Shown one piece after another: positions 1 to 7,888 of a stretch of DNA of 24,733 nucleotides; within the stretch, counting starts at the first letter, position 1; each line of letters begins with the position of its first letter. The notes beneath the pieces are model-generated. The model saw nothing but the letters and a program-made list of their open reading frames with translations. It was not told the DNA's origin and made no database searches. The stretch is from positions 1 to 24,733 of IMG/VR virus record IMGVR_UViG_3300042868_007011; one strand, written 5' to 3'. Source of the stretch: a virus. Made by a program: the position numbers and the translations under genes.

Positions 1-1861
1 CTCTAATACGAGCAAGTTCTGCAATCTGTGGATCAGCCTGCTGAGGTGCCATACGTTCTACAAATTTGCGAGCTACTGATTCTGCCTGTTCACCAAACTT
101 CTTGCCTACCATTGTACACACGCCTTCTGGGCCTTTGGGGAATGTGCCTGCTTCCTTGTCATAGAAACTGTTTATAAATTCTGCCAATTCTTCGGTGTTT
201 AATCTTTCTTTTCGTTTTTCAAAATCTCGTTTCGGCTTATCATCTTTGTATTGAACATCTTTCATGCTCAATGGTTCTTGCCCTGCTTTTTTTCTATCAA
301 TTGCCGGTCTTTCATAATCTCTAGGATTATCTGGATCAACGGCTTCTTGTGGGATTGGTTCGGCTGGAACTTCAGCCGCTGGAGCTGCCGCTGGCTCTGC
401 TGCTACTGGTTCTTCTACTGGCGGCTCTTCCTCTGGCGCTGGTTCTTCAGCAGCGGCCATGTCTCCAAAATCTAATGCCTCTAACGCTTCTGGAGCATTA
501 AGCTGTAGCCAACCTTGTATCTGTGTTCGCATGTCTGCTTCTGGGTTCTCGCCTGCTTCTGCCTTGATTCTTTTGAATAGTTCAGGGTCCTCTATGATGC
601 CTTTTAGACTTTCGATAGCATTAGTGCCATCAACTCCTGCAGGAAATGCCTGGCCTACTAATTCTTGTAGTTGTTGTATTGCTGCTTGCTGTTCTTCCGG
701 ATCTTGACTAGTGATAGCAGAGTCTTCACCTAGCCCCATTACCCATGATTCAAATTTTCCAAACGGATCTAGTGTTTCGTCTGAGGTATCGATCTCGGCA
801 TCTTCGTTATATGGTTGTTCTTGCGTTAAGGCGACTATGTCGTCGTAGCCTATGGTGTTGTCTTCCTGCATTAGTTTGTACAAAACAGGAAATACTGATT
901 TGATATCTTCTTTGAAATTACGTACAGTAAACTTTTCTACAAAATCCTCAACAACATCTTGGGGAACTTCTAGACTATCTTGTGTCTGGAATGATTCTCT
1001 ATATGCCTCATAATGGCCTTGCTTGGCTAATTTTTGTATTTGCTCTCGAAGACTGTTTAGATAATTTGAGCTCTTTTCTACTATACTGTTGTTTTCTGAA
1101 TTCATTAAATCGTTTCTGACAACATAATTTCCAAAGCTCTTTAGCTGTGCAATTTCTTCACTCATACTAATAAGACTCTTTCCTAGATCGTCGTAAGGAA
1201 GACCGCCATTGGCCACGTGTCTTTGCATTGCGCGAGCACCTGCTAAGTGAATAAACGGATATTTGAATCTTTCACCGTCAGCATTTTCAACAAACAGGCC
1301 GGAAATATTCCGTGTTCGAGCTCCAGGCTGTGTATCATCCATAACTGCTTGACTATGCTTGATGATTAATCTAGTGTCCATTAATTTTTGGTAGCTCATA
1401 GTCTTGCTACCGTACATTGCGCTTTCACTCATAACGCCTTCTCCAACAGGTTTTTGTATTGTGTTCATATCAGGTTTCTTTGGTTGAGAGTTTTGACTTA
1501 GGAATGCATAATCTCGTTTGTCAAGATTGTCTTTGGCAATATCTCTTGTGTCAAAACTCAATAGTCTGCGTTTAGCAAACTGTCGTAATTCTTTTAGGAA
1601 TCCGTACCACCCAGTCTTTTGACCAGAGTCCATTCCTTCGGCGATGCCGCTGCTGAAATACACTTTCATGGAATTAGGTTCAGCTAAACTAATGCTGACA
1701 TGTCCTAGCGGTTTTTCACCTTCCATGTAATCAAAGTCGAAAAATCTTGCCTGTTCTGGGTTGATGGTAATTTGTCCAGTTTCTGCTCCTAATTTTAGGC
1801 CAGAAAATCGGCTACGTACTTTGTAGAATAAATCAGTGGCTATATTATTTCTTGCGTCCAT
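1..1861 (-). CDS. Large conserved phage protein of unknown function, C-terminus beyond left edge
   Basis: An uninterrupted minus-strand frame runs from an ATG at 1861 to the left edge (620 codons visible, no stop), so the 3' end is missing. I do not recognise a defined family. The N-terminal ~270 residues look globular (starting MDARNNIATDLFYKVRSR). The stretch at about residues 200–260 includes FKYPFIHLAGARAMQRHV, of a type I associate with conserved marine-myovirus proteins. After about residue 465 comes a low-complexity Ala/Pro/Glu linker (roughly complementary to 345–455), followed by a charged Lys/Arg/Glu region. It lies directly behind gp17, and its late promoter overlaps the gp17 stop codon, so expression with the late virion genes is inferred. 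A structural or head-assembly role is plausible but unproven. Confidence 0.8.
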   Translation of the reverse strand, partial: MDARNNIATDLFYKVRSRFSGLKLGAETGQITINPEQARFFDFDYMEGEKPLGHVSISLAEPNSMKVYFSSGIAEGMDSGQKTGWYGFLKELRQFAKRRLLSFDTRDIAKDNLDKRDYAFLSQNSQPKKPDMNTIQKPVGEGVMSESAMYGSKTMSYQKLMDTRLIIKHSQAVMDDTQPGARTRNISGLFVENADGERFKYPFIHLAGARAMQRHVANGGLPYDDLGKSLISMSEEIAQLKSFGNYVVRNDLMNSENNSIVEKSSNYLNSLREQIQKLAKQGHYEAYRESFQTQDSLEVPQDVVEDFVEKFTVRNFKEDIKSVFPVLYKLMQEDNTIGYDDIVALTQEQPYNEDAEIDTSDETLDPFGKFESWVMGLGEDSAITSQDPEEQQAAIQQLQELVGQAFPAGVDGTNAIESLKGIIEDPELFKRIKAEAGENPEADMRTQIQGWLQLNAPEALEALDFGDMAAAEEPAPEEEPPVEEPVAAEPAAAPAAEVPAEPIPQEAVDPDNPRDYERPAIDRKKAGQEPLSMKDVQYKDDKPKRDFEKRKERLNTEELAEFINSFYDKEAGTFPKGPEGVCTMVGKKFGEQAESVARKFVERMAPQQADPQIAELARIR

Positions 1862-1866
1862 AGTTA

Positions 1867-1874
1867 TATTTATC
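1867..1874 (-). promoter_or_regulatory. T4-type late promoter motif for the left-edge gene
   Basis: The minus strand reads GATAAATA followed by TAACT and the ATG at 1861. It matches the T4 late consensus TATAAATA at seven of eight positions. It overlaps the gp17 stop (TGA, 1873–1875). The 5-base spacing would put initiation at or beside the start codon. Confidence 0.65.
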
Positions 1875-3459
1875 AATATCCAGTGCTGACGAAGATCGGC
1901 ATAGGCATAGCGTCTTCGGTGATTCTTTCTGACATTTTTTCGTAGATTTGAGGATCCCAGTCGCTGAGCACGTTGGCCATGCGCATGATCAGCAGCGTAG
2001 CACTAACTAGGTCGTCGTGTTCGCCGGTTTTAGCGCCAAATCCTACTCCGTGGGCAACAAATGTTTTAAGTTCTGAAATCAGCGGTTTAGACTTCAACAC
2101 CATTTTTTGCGTTTCTAACATATGTTTTAACTGGCTACAAGAAGTGATCTTTGTGCGATGTGTGGTATTAAATCCCTTGCGGAATTTGCGAACATGGCCT
2201 TTACGCATAGGTTCGCTAAGAAAAAGTCCGTGGAAATTTTCTTCGCCTAAATCGTTTATCACAATTAAAGCAGCTTCACCTAACGTGTTATTTTCTACTG
2301 AATAGTATATCTGCGGATTACCGCCTTTTTCCTCTGCTCGCTCGTGTATGTACCTAAGTATCTCTCTCATGTGCTTAACTTGACTTTGTATAGGTGTTAG
2401 ATTGTGTCGCCACTCTGCAACCTGTTCCATGCTAGGCATTTCAAACACTTGGATAGCACCGTAGTCTCCACCAGTTCCTAGTGAAGGATCGAGTGCTACT
2501 AGATATGTGGCTTTGGGATCAACATCTTTATACCAACGTGTCTGCCCCATAGTCATTATCGGCTCAACACCTTTCATTTCTGCGAGTCGTACTGCGTTGA
2601 TTAGGGTTTCATCGAAGATCAAGAATTCGCAGTCAAATTCTCTACGGAATCGTTCTTCACCAATTTTGCTTCTTTCGGTCTTAGCCCATTCCTCGTCGCG
2701 ATCTGGATGTTCAGCCCAGTGTGCAAAAAACGAAGCAAATCCGTTTTGACCCAATGCCGACTCATTACCGTACTCATCAAACTTTTTGTTTGCTTCGGTC
2801 CAGATAAGAGCAAACTGATCTTCGTCTGAGTTTGGTGTTGATGTAATAATACATTTACCACCTGTAGATAATGTTGGACTTAACGCAGTCCAGAACTCTT
2901 TGGCTTTCTCTGGAGGTTGTACAAATGCAAACTCATCGCAATAGATCAATGAAAGAGATTTACCACGACCAGTATTTTCTGTAGTTGTTACTGCCTGAAT
3001 ACGTGCGCCGTTGTCGTATTCGATTGTATTTCTATTATACGAGTAAACGCCTGCACGAATGAAGTCTGGTAAGTTCTCATAACCAAATCGATAACGATTC
3101 ATGATATCCTGAGCACCTTCGTATTTGTGCGCAGCAATCAATACCTGACATTCCGGAACAAACATAGTATACCACAATAGATACGCACATGCACAGGTTG
3201 TCTTTCCCATCTGTCGAGGCAACATGGCAATGCATTGTTTATTAGTATGATATGATTCGATCAAGCGTTCTTGATATTCGTAGGGCTCGAACGGAATCGA
3301 ACCTCTTGTAGGATGCTGAATTTTTAAGAAGTTTTTAGCAAAGTAAATTGGTCCTGTAATTGGATCCATACATGCTTCTAGATGCTTTACCTCCTCAAGT
3401 GTATACCGTTGAGGGGCATGTGCCTTCTTGATTAAGTTACCGTCTAATGATTTTGCCAT
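1873..3459 (-). CDS. gp17: Terminase large subunit (gp17), packaging ATPase and nuclease
   Basis: 528 aa (T4 gp17 is 610). It is the motor that pumps DNA into proheads and cuts the concatemer. The ATPase has Walker A around residues 80–88 (LPRQMGKTT, like T4 SRQLGKTT), Walker B ending in D175-E176 (LSLIYCDEF) and the coupling motif TSTPN at 206–210. The RNase H-like nuclease domain shows D324 (VALDPSLGTGGDYG), E389 (YYSVENNTLGEA) and D482/D483 (EHDDLVSA), matching the catalytic acid triad of the family. The start ATG at 3459 follows a late promoter motif by 4 bases. The gene lies downstream of gp16, as in T4, but separated from it here by two extra genes and a terminator. Confidence 0.97.
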   Translation of the reverse strand: MAKSLDGNLIKKAHAPQRYTLEEVKHLEACMDPITGPIYFAKNFLKIQHPTRGSIPFEPYEYQERLIESYHTNKQCIAMLPRQMGKTTCACAYLLWYTMFVPECQVLIAAHKYEGAQDIMNRYRFGYENLPDFIRAGVYSYNRNTIEYDNGARIQAVTTTENTGRGKSLSLIYCDEFAFVQPPEKAKEFWTALSPTLSTGGKCIITSTPNSDEDQFALIWTEANKKFDEYGNESALGQNGFASFFAHWAEHPDRDEEWAKTERSKIGEERFRREFDCEFLIFDETLINAVRLAEMKGVEPIMTMGQTRWYKDVDPKATYLVALDPSLGTGGDYGAIQVFEMPSMEQVAEWRHNLTPIQSQVKHMREILRYIHERAEEKGGNPQIYYSVENNTLGEAALIVINDLGEENFHGLFLSEPMRKGHVRKFRKGFNTTHRTKITSCSQLKHMLETQKMVLKSKPLISELKTFVAHGVGFGAKTGEHDDLVSATLLIMRMANVLSDWDPQIYEKMSERITEDAMPMPIFVSTGY

Positions 3460-3463
3460 ACTT

Positions 3464-3470
3464 TATTTAC
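3464..3470 (-). promoter_or_regulatory. Late promoter motif for gp17
   Basis: GTAAATA on the minus strand, four bases (AAGT) before the gp17 ATG and immediately after the terminator hairpin. No Shine-Dalgarno sequence fits between motif and start. Confidence 0.6.
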
Positions 3471-3500
3471 TGAAAAAAATAGGCTCCGAAGAGCCTATTT
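3471..3500 (-). terminator. Rho-independent terminator with UUCG tetraloop
   Basis: On the minus strand a 10-bp stem (AAATAGGCTC / GAGCCTATTT) closes a TTCG loop and runs into seven T residues. It lies just after the stop of the acidic repeat gene (3517) and just before the gp17 promoter, so it ends the upstream late transcript. Confidence 0.9.
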
Positions 3501-3516
3501 GGTTAATACTATTGAC

Positions 3517-4185
3517 TTAAGAGCTTTTGGCTTCGTTTAATCTTCTCTGCAATTCTGCACGGATGGATTCACGGAAAGCATCTTTCTGCATTGGGTTATC
3601 ACCGCCAGCAACTTTTGGATATGTACCTTTTGATCTGTTTAAATCATCGCCGTTTGGTACTGCTGCATCCATGCCCTTGAAATCTGGACCAGAGGCGCCG
3701 TCTGGAGAATTAGCCCATTCATCTTTTTTCTTATCGTCCATGTCGTCCATGTCAGGACCTTTGTCGTCCATGTCAGGACCTTTGTCGTCCATATCTGGGC
3801 CTTTGTCATCCATGTCGGGACCTTTGTCATCCATGTCCAACGGTAGCATCTTTAACGGTGGCAATTCTGGTTTGATGCTCATAATGCTTGGGCCCGGAGG
3901 TGTTAAACTTGGCAACGCAGGCATCCCCCCTTGTGGCTGATTAATCATATCCGGATTAACTTTGGTCATCAGCTTCATTAGGCTTTCGATATTGTCCATG
4001 CCCTGAGCATTTAGATTTAAACTCATAGACGGAGGAGGTGTATCTGGCTTTGAGTTCATTGTAGAATGCATTGGCGGTGCCATGGGTGGCATATCGCCAC
4101 ATTCTTCTACGGCTAATGATTGTGGTTGAGCATCAACTGGTTGATCCAGCTCACGCATTCTTTGCATTAATTCATTGAAATTCAT
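3517..4185 (-). CDS. Acidic, Met/Pro-rich protein with DMDDKGP tandem repeats
   Basis: 222 aa, no recognised family. The N-terminus (MNFNELMQRMRELDQ) is helical and charged. Residues ~30–115 are rich in Met and Pro, then a seven-residue unit DMDDKGP is repeated four times, followed by DMDDMDDKKK. The C-terminus (AFRESIRAELQRRLNEAKSS) is a predicted amphipathic helix. The composition suggests a mostly disordered protein, perhaps a scaffold, internal head or packaging accessory, but that is inference from its place between gp16 and gp17. A strong SD (AGGGAG) precedes the ATG at 4185. The gene starts 1 base after the preceding stop, so it is probably translationally coupled, and it ends at the terminator. 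Confidence 0.85.
   Translation of the reverse strand: MNFNELMQRMRELDQPVDAQPQSLAVEECGDMPPMAPPMHSTMNSKPDTPPPSMSLNLNAQGMDNIESLMKLMTKVNPDMINQPQGGMPALPSLTPPGPSIMSIKPELPPLKMLPLDMDDKGPDMDDKGPDMDDKGPDMDDKGPDMDDMDDKKKDEWANSPDGASGPDFKGMDAAVPNGDDLNRSKGTYPKVAGGDNPMQKDAFRESIRAELQRRLNEAKSS
3751..3834 (-). repeat. Four tandem 21-bp repeats inside the acidic gene
   Basis: Units at 3751–3771, 3772–3792, 3793–3813 and 3814–3834 each encode DMDDKGP. The first two are identical in DNA, and the others differ at a few positions without changing the peptide. The array stays in frame, so unit number could vary by slippage. Confidence 0.95.
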
Positions 4186-4186
4186 A

Positions 4187-4750
4187 TTAACTCCCTAAAG
4201 CGCTCTTTGCGCCAGCTTTATCTGTTTTGGCCTTAGGCAGCTTGTATTCTGTCTGCACACCCTCTTTCTTTCGAGCCTTGGCGACCTTATCTAAATCTTT
4301 TAAGAAACCCTTGTTGAAATCATCACCGAAGTAGTCTTTGTGTTTGGCATTGGTAGTTTCTTTATAATTAGAATCTGCCAATAGTGCTTTGCCAGATGGT
4401 TCGTTGTCTACCAACAGTTGATCAATTTCACTAGGTTCTCCGCTTCCTCTTACTCTAAAACTTTCTTCAGCTAGCCCAATGGACTTAATGCTGTTTGTAA
4501 TTTCTTGAGAATTAATTGGATATTCACAGATAACTTCAAAAACTGTTACTTCTGCATTAGACATGTTAGGAAAGTCTAGAGGAAATTTTTGGATAGGAGT
4601 TGTAGCTACTTTTTCCAAAGTAATTAGTTTGCATCTATCCAGCTCTGTTTTTAATTTATCTTGAAATCCTTCGGGAATTTCGCCAGCAACTTTGACTTTA
4701 AAGCTGTAGACTTTTTTGCTTTCGGAAAGATATTCTTTAAAAGTTTTCAT
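4187..4750 (-). CDS. Probable capsid-targeted internal/head protein
   Basis: 187 aa. The N-terminus MKTFKEYLSES closely resembles the capsid-targeting sequence of T4 internal proteins IPI and IPIII (MKTYQEFIAEA). It contains an L-x-E site of the kind cut by prohead protease gp21, predicted cleavage after E9. The remainder is an unrecognised globular part (about 13–125) and a Lys-rich, probably disordered tail (about 130–187). Lys-rich tails are common in proteins packaged with DNA. It lies between gp16 and gp17 and starts 8 bases after the gp16 stop, with a late motif overlapping that stop. The targeting function is inferred from the N-terminal resemblance only, and the protease gene is not in the window. 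Confidence 0.8.
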   Translation of the reverse strand: MKTFKEYLSESKKVYSFKVKVAGEIPEGFQDKLKTELDRCKLITLEKVATTPIQKFPLDFPNMSNAEVTVFEVICEYPINSQEITNSIKSIGLAEESFRVRGSGEPSEIDQLLVDNEPSGKALLADSNYKETTNAKHKDYFGDDFNKGFLKDLDKVAKARKKEGVQTEYKLPKAKTDKAGAKSALGS

Positions 4751-4755
4751 AATGT

Positions 4756-4762
4756 TATTTAG
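4756..4762 (-). promoter_or_regulatory. Late promoter motif before the internal-protein gene
   Basis: CTAAATA on the minus strand, 5 bases (ACATT) before the ATG at 4750 and overlapping the gp16 stop codon (TAA at 4759–4761). Confidence 0.5.
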
Positions 4763-5244
4763 CCCTTTTGACCTAATTTTTTCAAGAGCTCGTTTCGATC
4801 GGTAATAACATAACCCTGTCCATTTATCACGTCATTTGGGTCTGCACCGCTATCGTTGTCAATCTTCAATTTCTTAAGTTGCAGATCTACGGCTTTTAAC
4901 CTTTTTTCTATTTTTGCATTTTTAGCATTAATAGCATTGCTCATCATACTAGCTGCTACTTCAAATATACGACCCGAGTAGCGTACTTCTACATTCATGC
5001 CAAGATCCATGAGATCGTCATAGGCGGTTTCTGCTTTCTTTGCTAGCGAATCAAGTTCAGCATCACCTAGTTCATCTAGCTCTTTTATCTGTGGCAGACC
5101 TCTAGTGATCTCTTGGACTGCTTGATAGCTCTGATCTAACGATTTTACTTCTTCATGGACGGGCGTGTCAACAACTAACGGTTCACCAGCCTTGGAAGGT
5201 TCTGATTCTGCTAAATTAAAAAGTTCTTCTAATTTTTTGGTCAT
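4759..5244 (-). CDS. gp16: Terminase small subunit (gp16)
   Basis: 161 aa, close to T4 gp16 (164). The family protein forms a ring that recognises DNA and stimulates the gp17 ATPase. The central segment (about 60–125) includes AETAYDDLMDLGMNVEVRYS, resembling the T4 gp16 central helices, followed by a long helical, coiled-coil-like stretch (KNAKIEKRLKAVDLQLKKLK). The tail ends in RNELLKKLGQKG, like the T4 'REELMKK' end. It lies 7 bases after gp4 and upstream of gp17 in the same transcript direction. A degenerate late-type motif (GATAAGTA) overlaps the gp4 stop ahead of it. Confidence 0.85.
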   Translation of the reverse strand: MTKKLEELFNLAESEPSKAGEPLVVDTPVHEEVKSLDQSYQAVQEITRGLPQIKELDELGDAELDSLAKKAETAYDDLMDLGMNVEVRYSGRIFEVAASMMSNAINAKNAKIEKRLKAVDLQLKKLKIDNDSGADPNDVINGQGYVITDRNELLKKLGQKG

Positions 5245-5251
5245 ATTATAC

Positions 5252-5692
5252 TTATCTGCGTTTTCCGCCTTGATGGAAAATATCGCCTTCGTTTACTACA
5301 CGGAATTTGATACCTTTTTGTTTACACCAGGCAGTGGCAGCTTCCCACTTGGCCATATTTTTTACATATTGTTGCTGATTGTATTGGCTCTTGCCCACAC
5401 TTTCCAACTGTGTCTGGCTCAACGGTTTTACTTCTACTACTTCTGCATGTTTGGTTCCGTTTTTATCTACATAAACCACGAAAAAATCTGGAACATAAAT
5501 CGTATGTTTGCCAGTCAACGGACAACGATATGGAATCTGTATGCTTTCGCTAGCCCACTTTTCTACTCCGGCATGCTCATCTAGTGTCCGCATAAAAACA
5601 AATTCCCAACTACTGCGAGCCAACGGAGTTTTTGTCCCCACATACTTATCGGGGTTCTTCATCTCAAAGCGTCCTTGAGCGAATTTAGGCAT
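5252..5692 (-). CDS. gp4: Head completion protein gp4 (PD-(D/E)xK nuclease fold)
   Basis: 146 aa, like T4 gp4 (about 150 aa), which is needed to finish DNA-filled heads before tails join. It has the TnsA/gp4-like nuclease layout: RSSWE with E30, then P68-D69 (YVPDFFVVYV), then E87-x-K89 (VVEVKP), and a downstream helix YNQQQYVKNMAKWEAA. These are the expected acidic and lysine residues of a PD-(D/E)xK active site, so it is probably catalytically intact. The ATG at 5692 overlaps the preceding gene by 8 bases, which suggests coupling. Confidence 0.85.
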   Translation of the reverse strand: MPKFAQGRFEMKNPDKYVGTKTPLARSSWEFVFMRTLDEHAGVEKWASESIQIPYRCPLTGKHTIYVPDFFVVYVDKNGTKHAEVVEVKPLSQTQLESVGKSQYNQQQYVKNMAKWEAATAWCKQKGIKFRVVNEGDIFHQGGKRR

Positions 5693-6053
5693 ATATGTTT
5701 CTTATCTGGTTGGGTTTAACATCAGCAGTCCTAAATCCCAATACTGATGTAGCTGTTCGATTATTATTGAGTATTTCGCCGACTAGCGAACTTAGTTTCA
5801 TTACATCAAAATTTGCAATAGTGTCTAATATTTTAAAAATCGGAATGTTATCGAGCTTGGCCTGTTTCAACAACACTGTAGACACTACCAATGCTGCTTC
5901 GTTGGCAAATCCTTTCTTCTCAAAGAATGCCACCGTGGCGTTAACTTCATTGGCGGCAAATTCTAAAGGCTGTTCTCCGTAGGTTTCAAAAAATAACTTA
6001 GATGCTGCCGCACTGTCTTCTCTAACAAACTCTGGTAGATTAGTTGTTGCCAT
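5685..6053 (-). CDS. Small conserved tail/head-region protein, unknown function
   Basis: 122 aa and mostly helical by appearance. The ending LNNNRTATSVLGFRTADVKPNQIRNIYA, with an NNNR-TS-LGFR signature, looks familiar from small conserved proteins of T4-like marine phages, but I cannot assign a function. The start is well supported: the SD AAGGA is formed by the last codons of the gp54-like gene, whose TAA lies one base upstream of this ATG. It overlaps gp4 by 8 bases. A virion assembly role is inferred from the neighbours. Confidence 0.8.
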   Translation of the reverse strand: MATTNLPEFVREDSAAASKLFFETYGEQPLEFAANEVNATVAFFEKKGFANEAALVVSTVLLKQAKLDNIPIFKILDTIANFDVMKLSSLVGEILNNNRTATSVLGFRTADVKPNQIRNIYA

Positions 6054-6054
6054 A

Positions 6055-7179
6055 TTATCCTTGGTTGTCTGGAGCAGTTACTGGTCTTCCAGTAAATGCC
6101 GCTGTTGCGATCACAGTCTTTTGCGTACCTGTTGTTGTACCGGTGTTGCTGCTGCTCTTTGGAAAAACAGTGCCCACTAGTCCCCCAACCGTGCTAATTG
6201 CTGAAGAAATATTTCTAGGATTGCTTAGAATATTAATAGCTTCGTTCTTGAGGCTGTCTTTACTCAATCCTTTGAAATTTTTGTAGGTGTTTACACTGGC
6301 AATCGCAGTTCCTAAGAATCCACCAAAACTAGAAAATGCATTGCCGTTTGATATGTCGCCAAATATACTTTCTAGACCATCTAGCACTCCGCCGTCTCCT
6401 AGTAAATTCGCAACACCTCCGCCTGCTACTGATAATGGGCTTGGTACTGTGTCGTAATGCAGTGTGGCAAAGCCCTTAGGACTATTCTGCCTTACATCGC
6501 CTGCTGAATATCTCACCGATTCGTATTCTAATGTCAGTTGGCTTTCTAAGAAATCTCCTTCAGCATACGAAACTGTGCCGTGATTCCATGATTTAATTTT
6601 AGGGTTGACTAATGTATATCCTAAGAATCTTCTTCGACTCATGGTGTATACACTCACGGATTTAAAGAAGGGCGGCTCAGAGCCGTTGTCTAATCCGTAT
6701 CTAAATTTATCTTTGAACGTTCCTGTGGGCCTATAATGGTTGGCTTCAAATGCAGCAGCAGGATTAGAACGATCTGCCACATAGTATCCGTAGTAGATAG
6801 CCCACATGGCATTTACTAATCCAGCATTGTCATCGTGCATTGTGATGTTTACTGGTTCATAATTTAAGTTTTTATAAATTACTTTTTTTCTATTATATTG
6901 ATTCTTAACTACAGAATCAAAATTGTATTTTGGTAGATCTGCAGATTTCACAAGAAGGCCTAGTTCTCTACCATGTTTTCTATTTTTGAATTGTGGAGCT
7001 CTGTGAGCATCTTCATCGATTTCAAAACTTACATAGAATAGGAATTTTGATCTCGGAGATAATCTAAATGTATCATCTACAAAGATTCGAGTAGCATGTT
7101 TCCAGTTAGAAACTATGCCTTTGGGGTTAGTGAGTCCTGTGCCTACACCGGTTAGAAATCTTGTGAATTTATTTGCCAT
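6055..7179 (-). CDS. gp54: Tail-tube-fold baseplate protein, gp54-like tail tube initiator
   Basis: 374 aa (T4 gp54 is 320). The core at about residues 88–245 has the tail-tube-like pattern seen in gp19/gp54/gp48: LVKSADLPKYNFDS, a conserved NYEPVNITMHDDNAGLVNAMW segment, and FLGYTLVNPKIKSWNHGTVSY leading to SQLTLEYESVRY. The C-terminal ~120 residues are Gly/Ser/Asn-rich with a helical stretch, like the tail end of gp54. In T4, gp54 sits on the baseplate and starts tube polymerisation. Its position directly downstream of gp19 fits. gp48, the related tube cap, is the main alternative. It has its own late promoter after the gp19 terminator. Confidence 0.7.
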   Translation of the reverse strand: MANKFTRFLTGVGTGLTNPKGIVSNWKHATRIFVDDTFRLSPRSKFLFYVSFEIDEDAHRAPQFKNRKHGRELGLLVKSADLPKYNFDSVVKNQYNRKKVIYKNLNYEPVNITMHDDNAGLVNAMWAIYYGYYVADRSNPAAAFEANHYRPTGTFKDKFRYGLDNGSEPPFFKSVSVYTMSRRRFLGYTLVNPKIKSWNHGTVSYAEGDFLESQLTLEYESVRYSAGDVRQNSPKGFATLHYDTVPSPLSVAGGGVANLLGDGGVLDGLESIFGDISNGNAFSSFGGFLGTAIASVNTYKNFKGLSKDSLKNEAINILSNPRNISSAISTVGGLVGTVFPKSSSNTGTTTGTQKTVIATAAFTGRPVTAPDNQG

Positions 7180-7184
7180 ACAAA

Positions 7185-7192
7185 TATTTATG
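7185..7192 (-). promoter_or_regulatory. Late promoter motif for the gp54-like gene
   Basis: CATAAATA on the minus strand, 5 bases (TTTGT) before the ATG at 7179. It lies just beyond the gp19 terminator, and no SD lies between motif and start. Confidence 0.65.
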
Positions 7193-7196
7193 TCGT

Positions 7197-7225
7197 AAAA
7201 AAAGCCCGAATTTCTCGGGCTTTTT
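7197..7225 (-). terminator. Rho-independent terminator after gp19
   Basis: On the minus strand an A/T-extended GC stem (AAAAGCCCGA / TCGGGCTTTT) with a 5-base loop is followed by a T run. It starts about 14 bases beyond the gp19 stop at 7239 and ends the gp18–gp19 transcript. Confidence 0.9.
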
Positions 7226-7238
7226 ATTACTAGGTTAA

Positions 7239-7886
7239 TTAACCCTGGTTGCCTGCGCCGCCGCCGGTTACTGCTTCGCCTAGGGTTCTTCCTACCGCAG
7301 CTCCAATTCCTCGCTCGATACCAGCACCTGTTGCGCCTGCAAATTGTGATAGGTTATCGTAAGCAATGGTTAACGCCACAGTTACCGCTTCGTTGGTTCC
7401 GTAGTTTAAATCGCCGTAATCGGCATTCTGGACAAAACAACCGTAAAGTTCAAACGATTCTAAAGTAGCATTTGCCAATCCGCCATTTCCGCCGTCTAAG
7501 ACTTCAATACGTGTGGTAAATTTGTAATCAATACCTGAACGTGCTGACGCTTGTTCCATGAAGTCGAACTGTTTCTGGATTTGTTGACCAACAAGTTTCT
7601 GTACCTGCCCACTGGCATCATCACGTAAAGTTAATGTGATGTTTTCTAGTGTATAGCGACCTGCTAGTTTTACTTTAGAGTTATAAATTGGCAACTCCAT
7701 TTCTTCAAAACTAACTTTTGGTCTAGTTACGTCCTGTACCTGTTTCGTCAGCTCGGTTGCAGCAGCCACACCAAAACCGATTAGAGTAACTCTAAAGCGA
7801 TATTTTAGTTTAGGCATCAACAGTATTTGTGTACTGTTGGCCCCAGCGGTTGGCACGCCGATATTATTTAATGATGTAATTGCCAT
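7239..7886 (-). CDS. gp19: Tail tube protein (gp19)
   Basis: 215 aa (T4 gp19 is 163). It polymerises into the inner tube of the contractile tail. The core contains KYRFRVTLIGFG, a KVSFEEMELPIYNSKVKLAGR strand region (T4: MNRKINVAG), YTLENITLTLRDDA, and a final strand NEAVTVALTIAYDNL (T4: NEIQTFEVTLALDY). The extra length is mostly an N-terminal lead and a Gly/Ala-rich C-terminal tail after about residue 185. The SD AGGAGAG lies across the end of gp18, whose stop is 2 bases upstream, so the abundant tube and sheath proteins are translationally linked. A terminator follows. Confidence 0.92.
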   Translation of the reverse strand: MAITSLNNIGVPTAGANSTQILLMPKLKYRFRVTLIGFGVAAATELTKQVQDVTRPKVSFEEMELPIYNSKVKLAGRYTLENITLTLRDDASGQVQKLVGQQIQKQFDFMEQASARSGIDYKFTTRIEVLDGGNGGLANATLESFELYGCFVQNADYGDLNYGTNEAVTVALTIAYDNLSQFAGATGAGIERGIGAAVGRTLGEAVTGGGAGNQG

Positions 7887-7888
7887 TT

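Noticed and set aside
251-707. Two small plus-strand open frames opposite the left-edge gene
   Set aside because: They lie antisense to a continuous long minus-strand frame, are skewed in composition (Trp/Phe or Ser/Pro rich) and have no supporting context.
3751-3834. Possible CRISPR-like array
   Set aside because: The units are contiguous with no spacers and encode an in-frame peptide repeat.
3527-3940. Plus-strand frame with SSMSGPL repeats
   Set aside because: It is the antisense shadow of the 21-bp coding repeats; the minus frame has a good SD and operon context.
5165-5584. 139-residue plus-strand frame, hydrophobic and aromatic
   Set aside because: It is fully antisense to gp4 and the start of gp16, both well supported.
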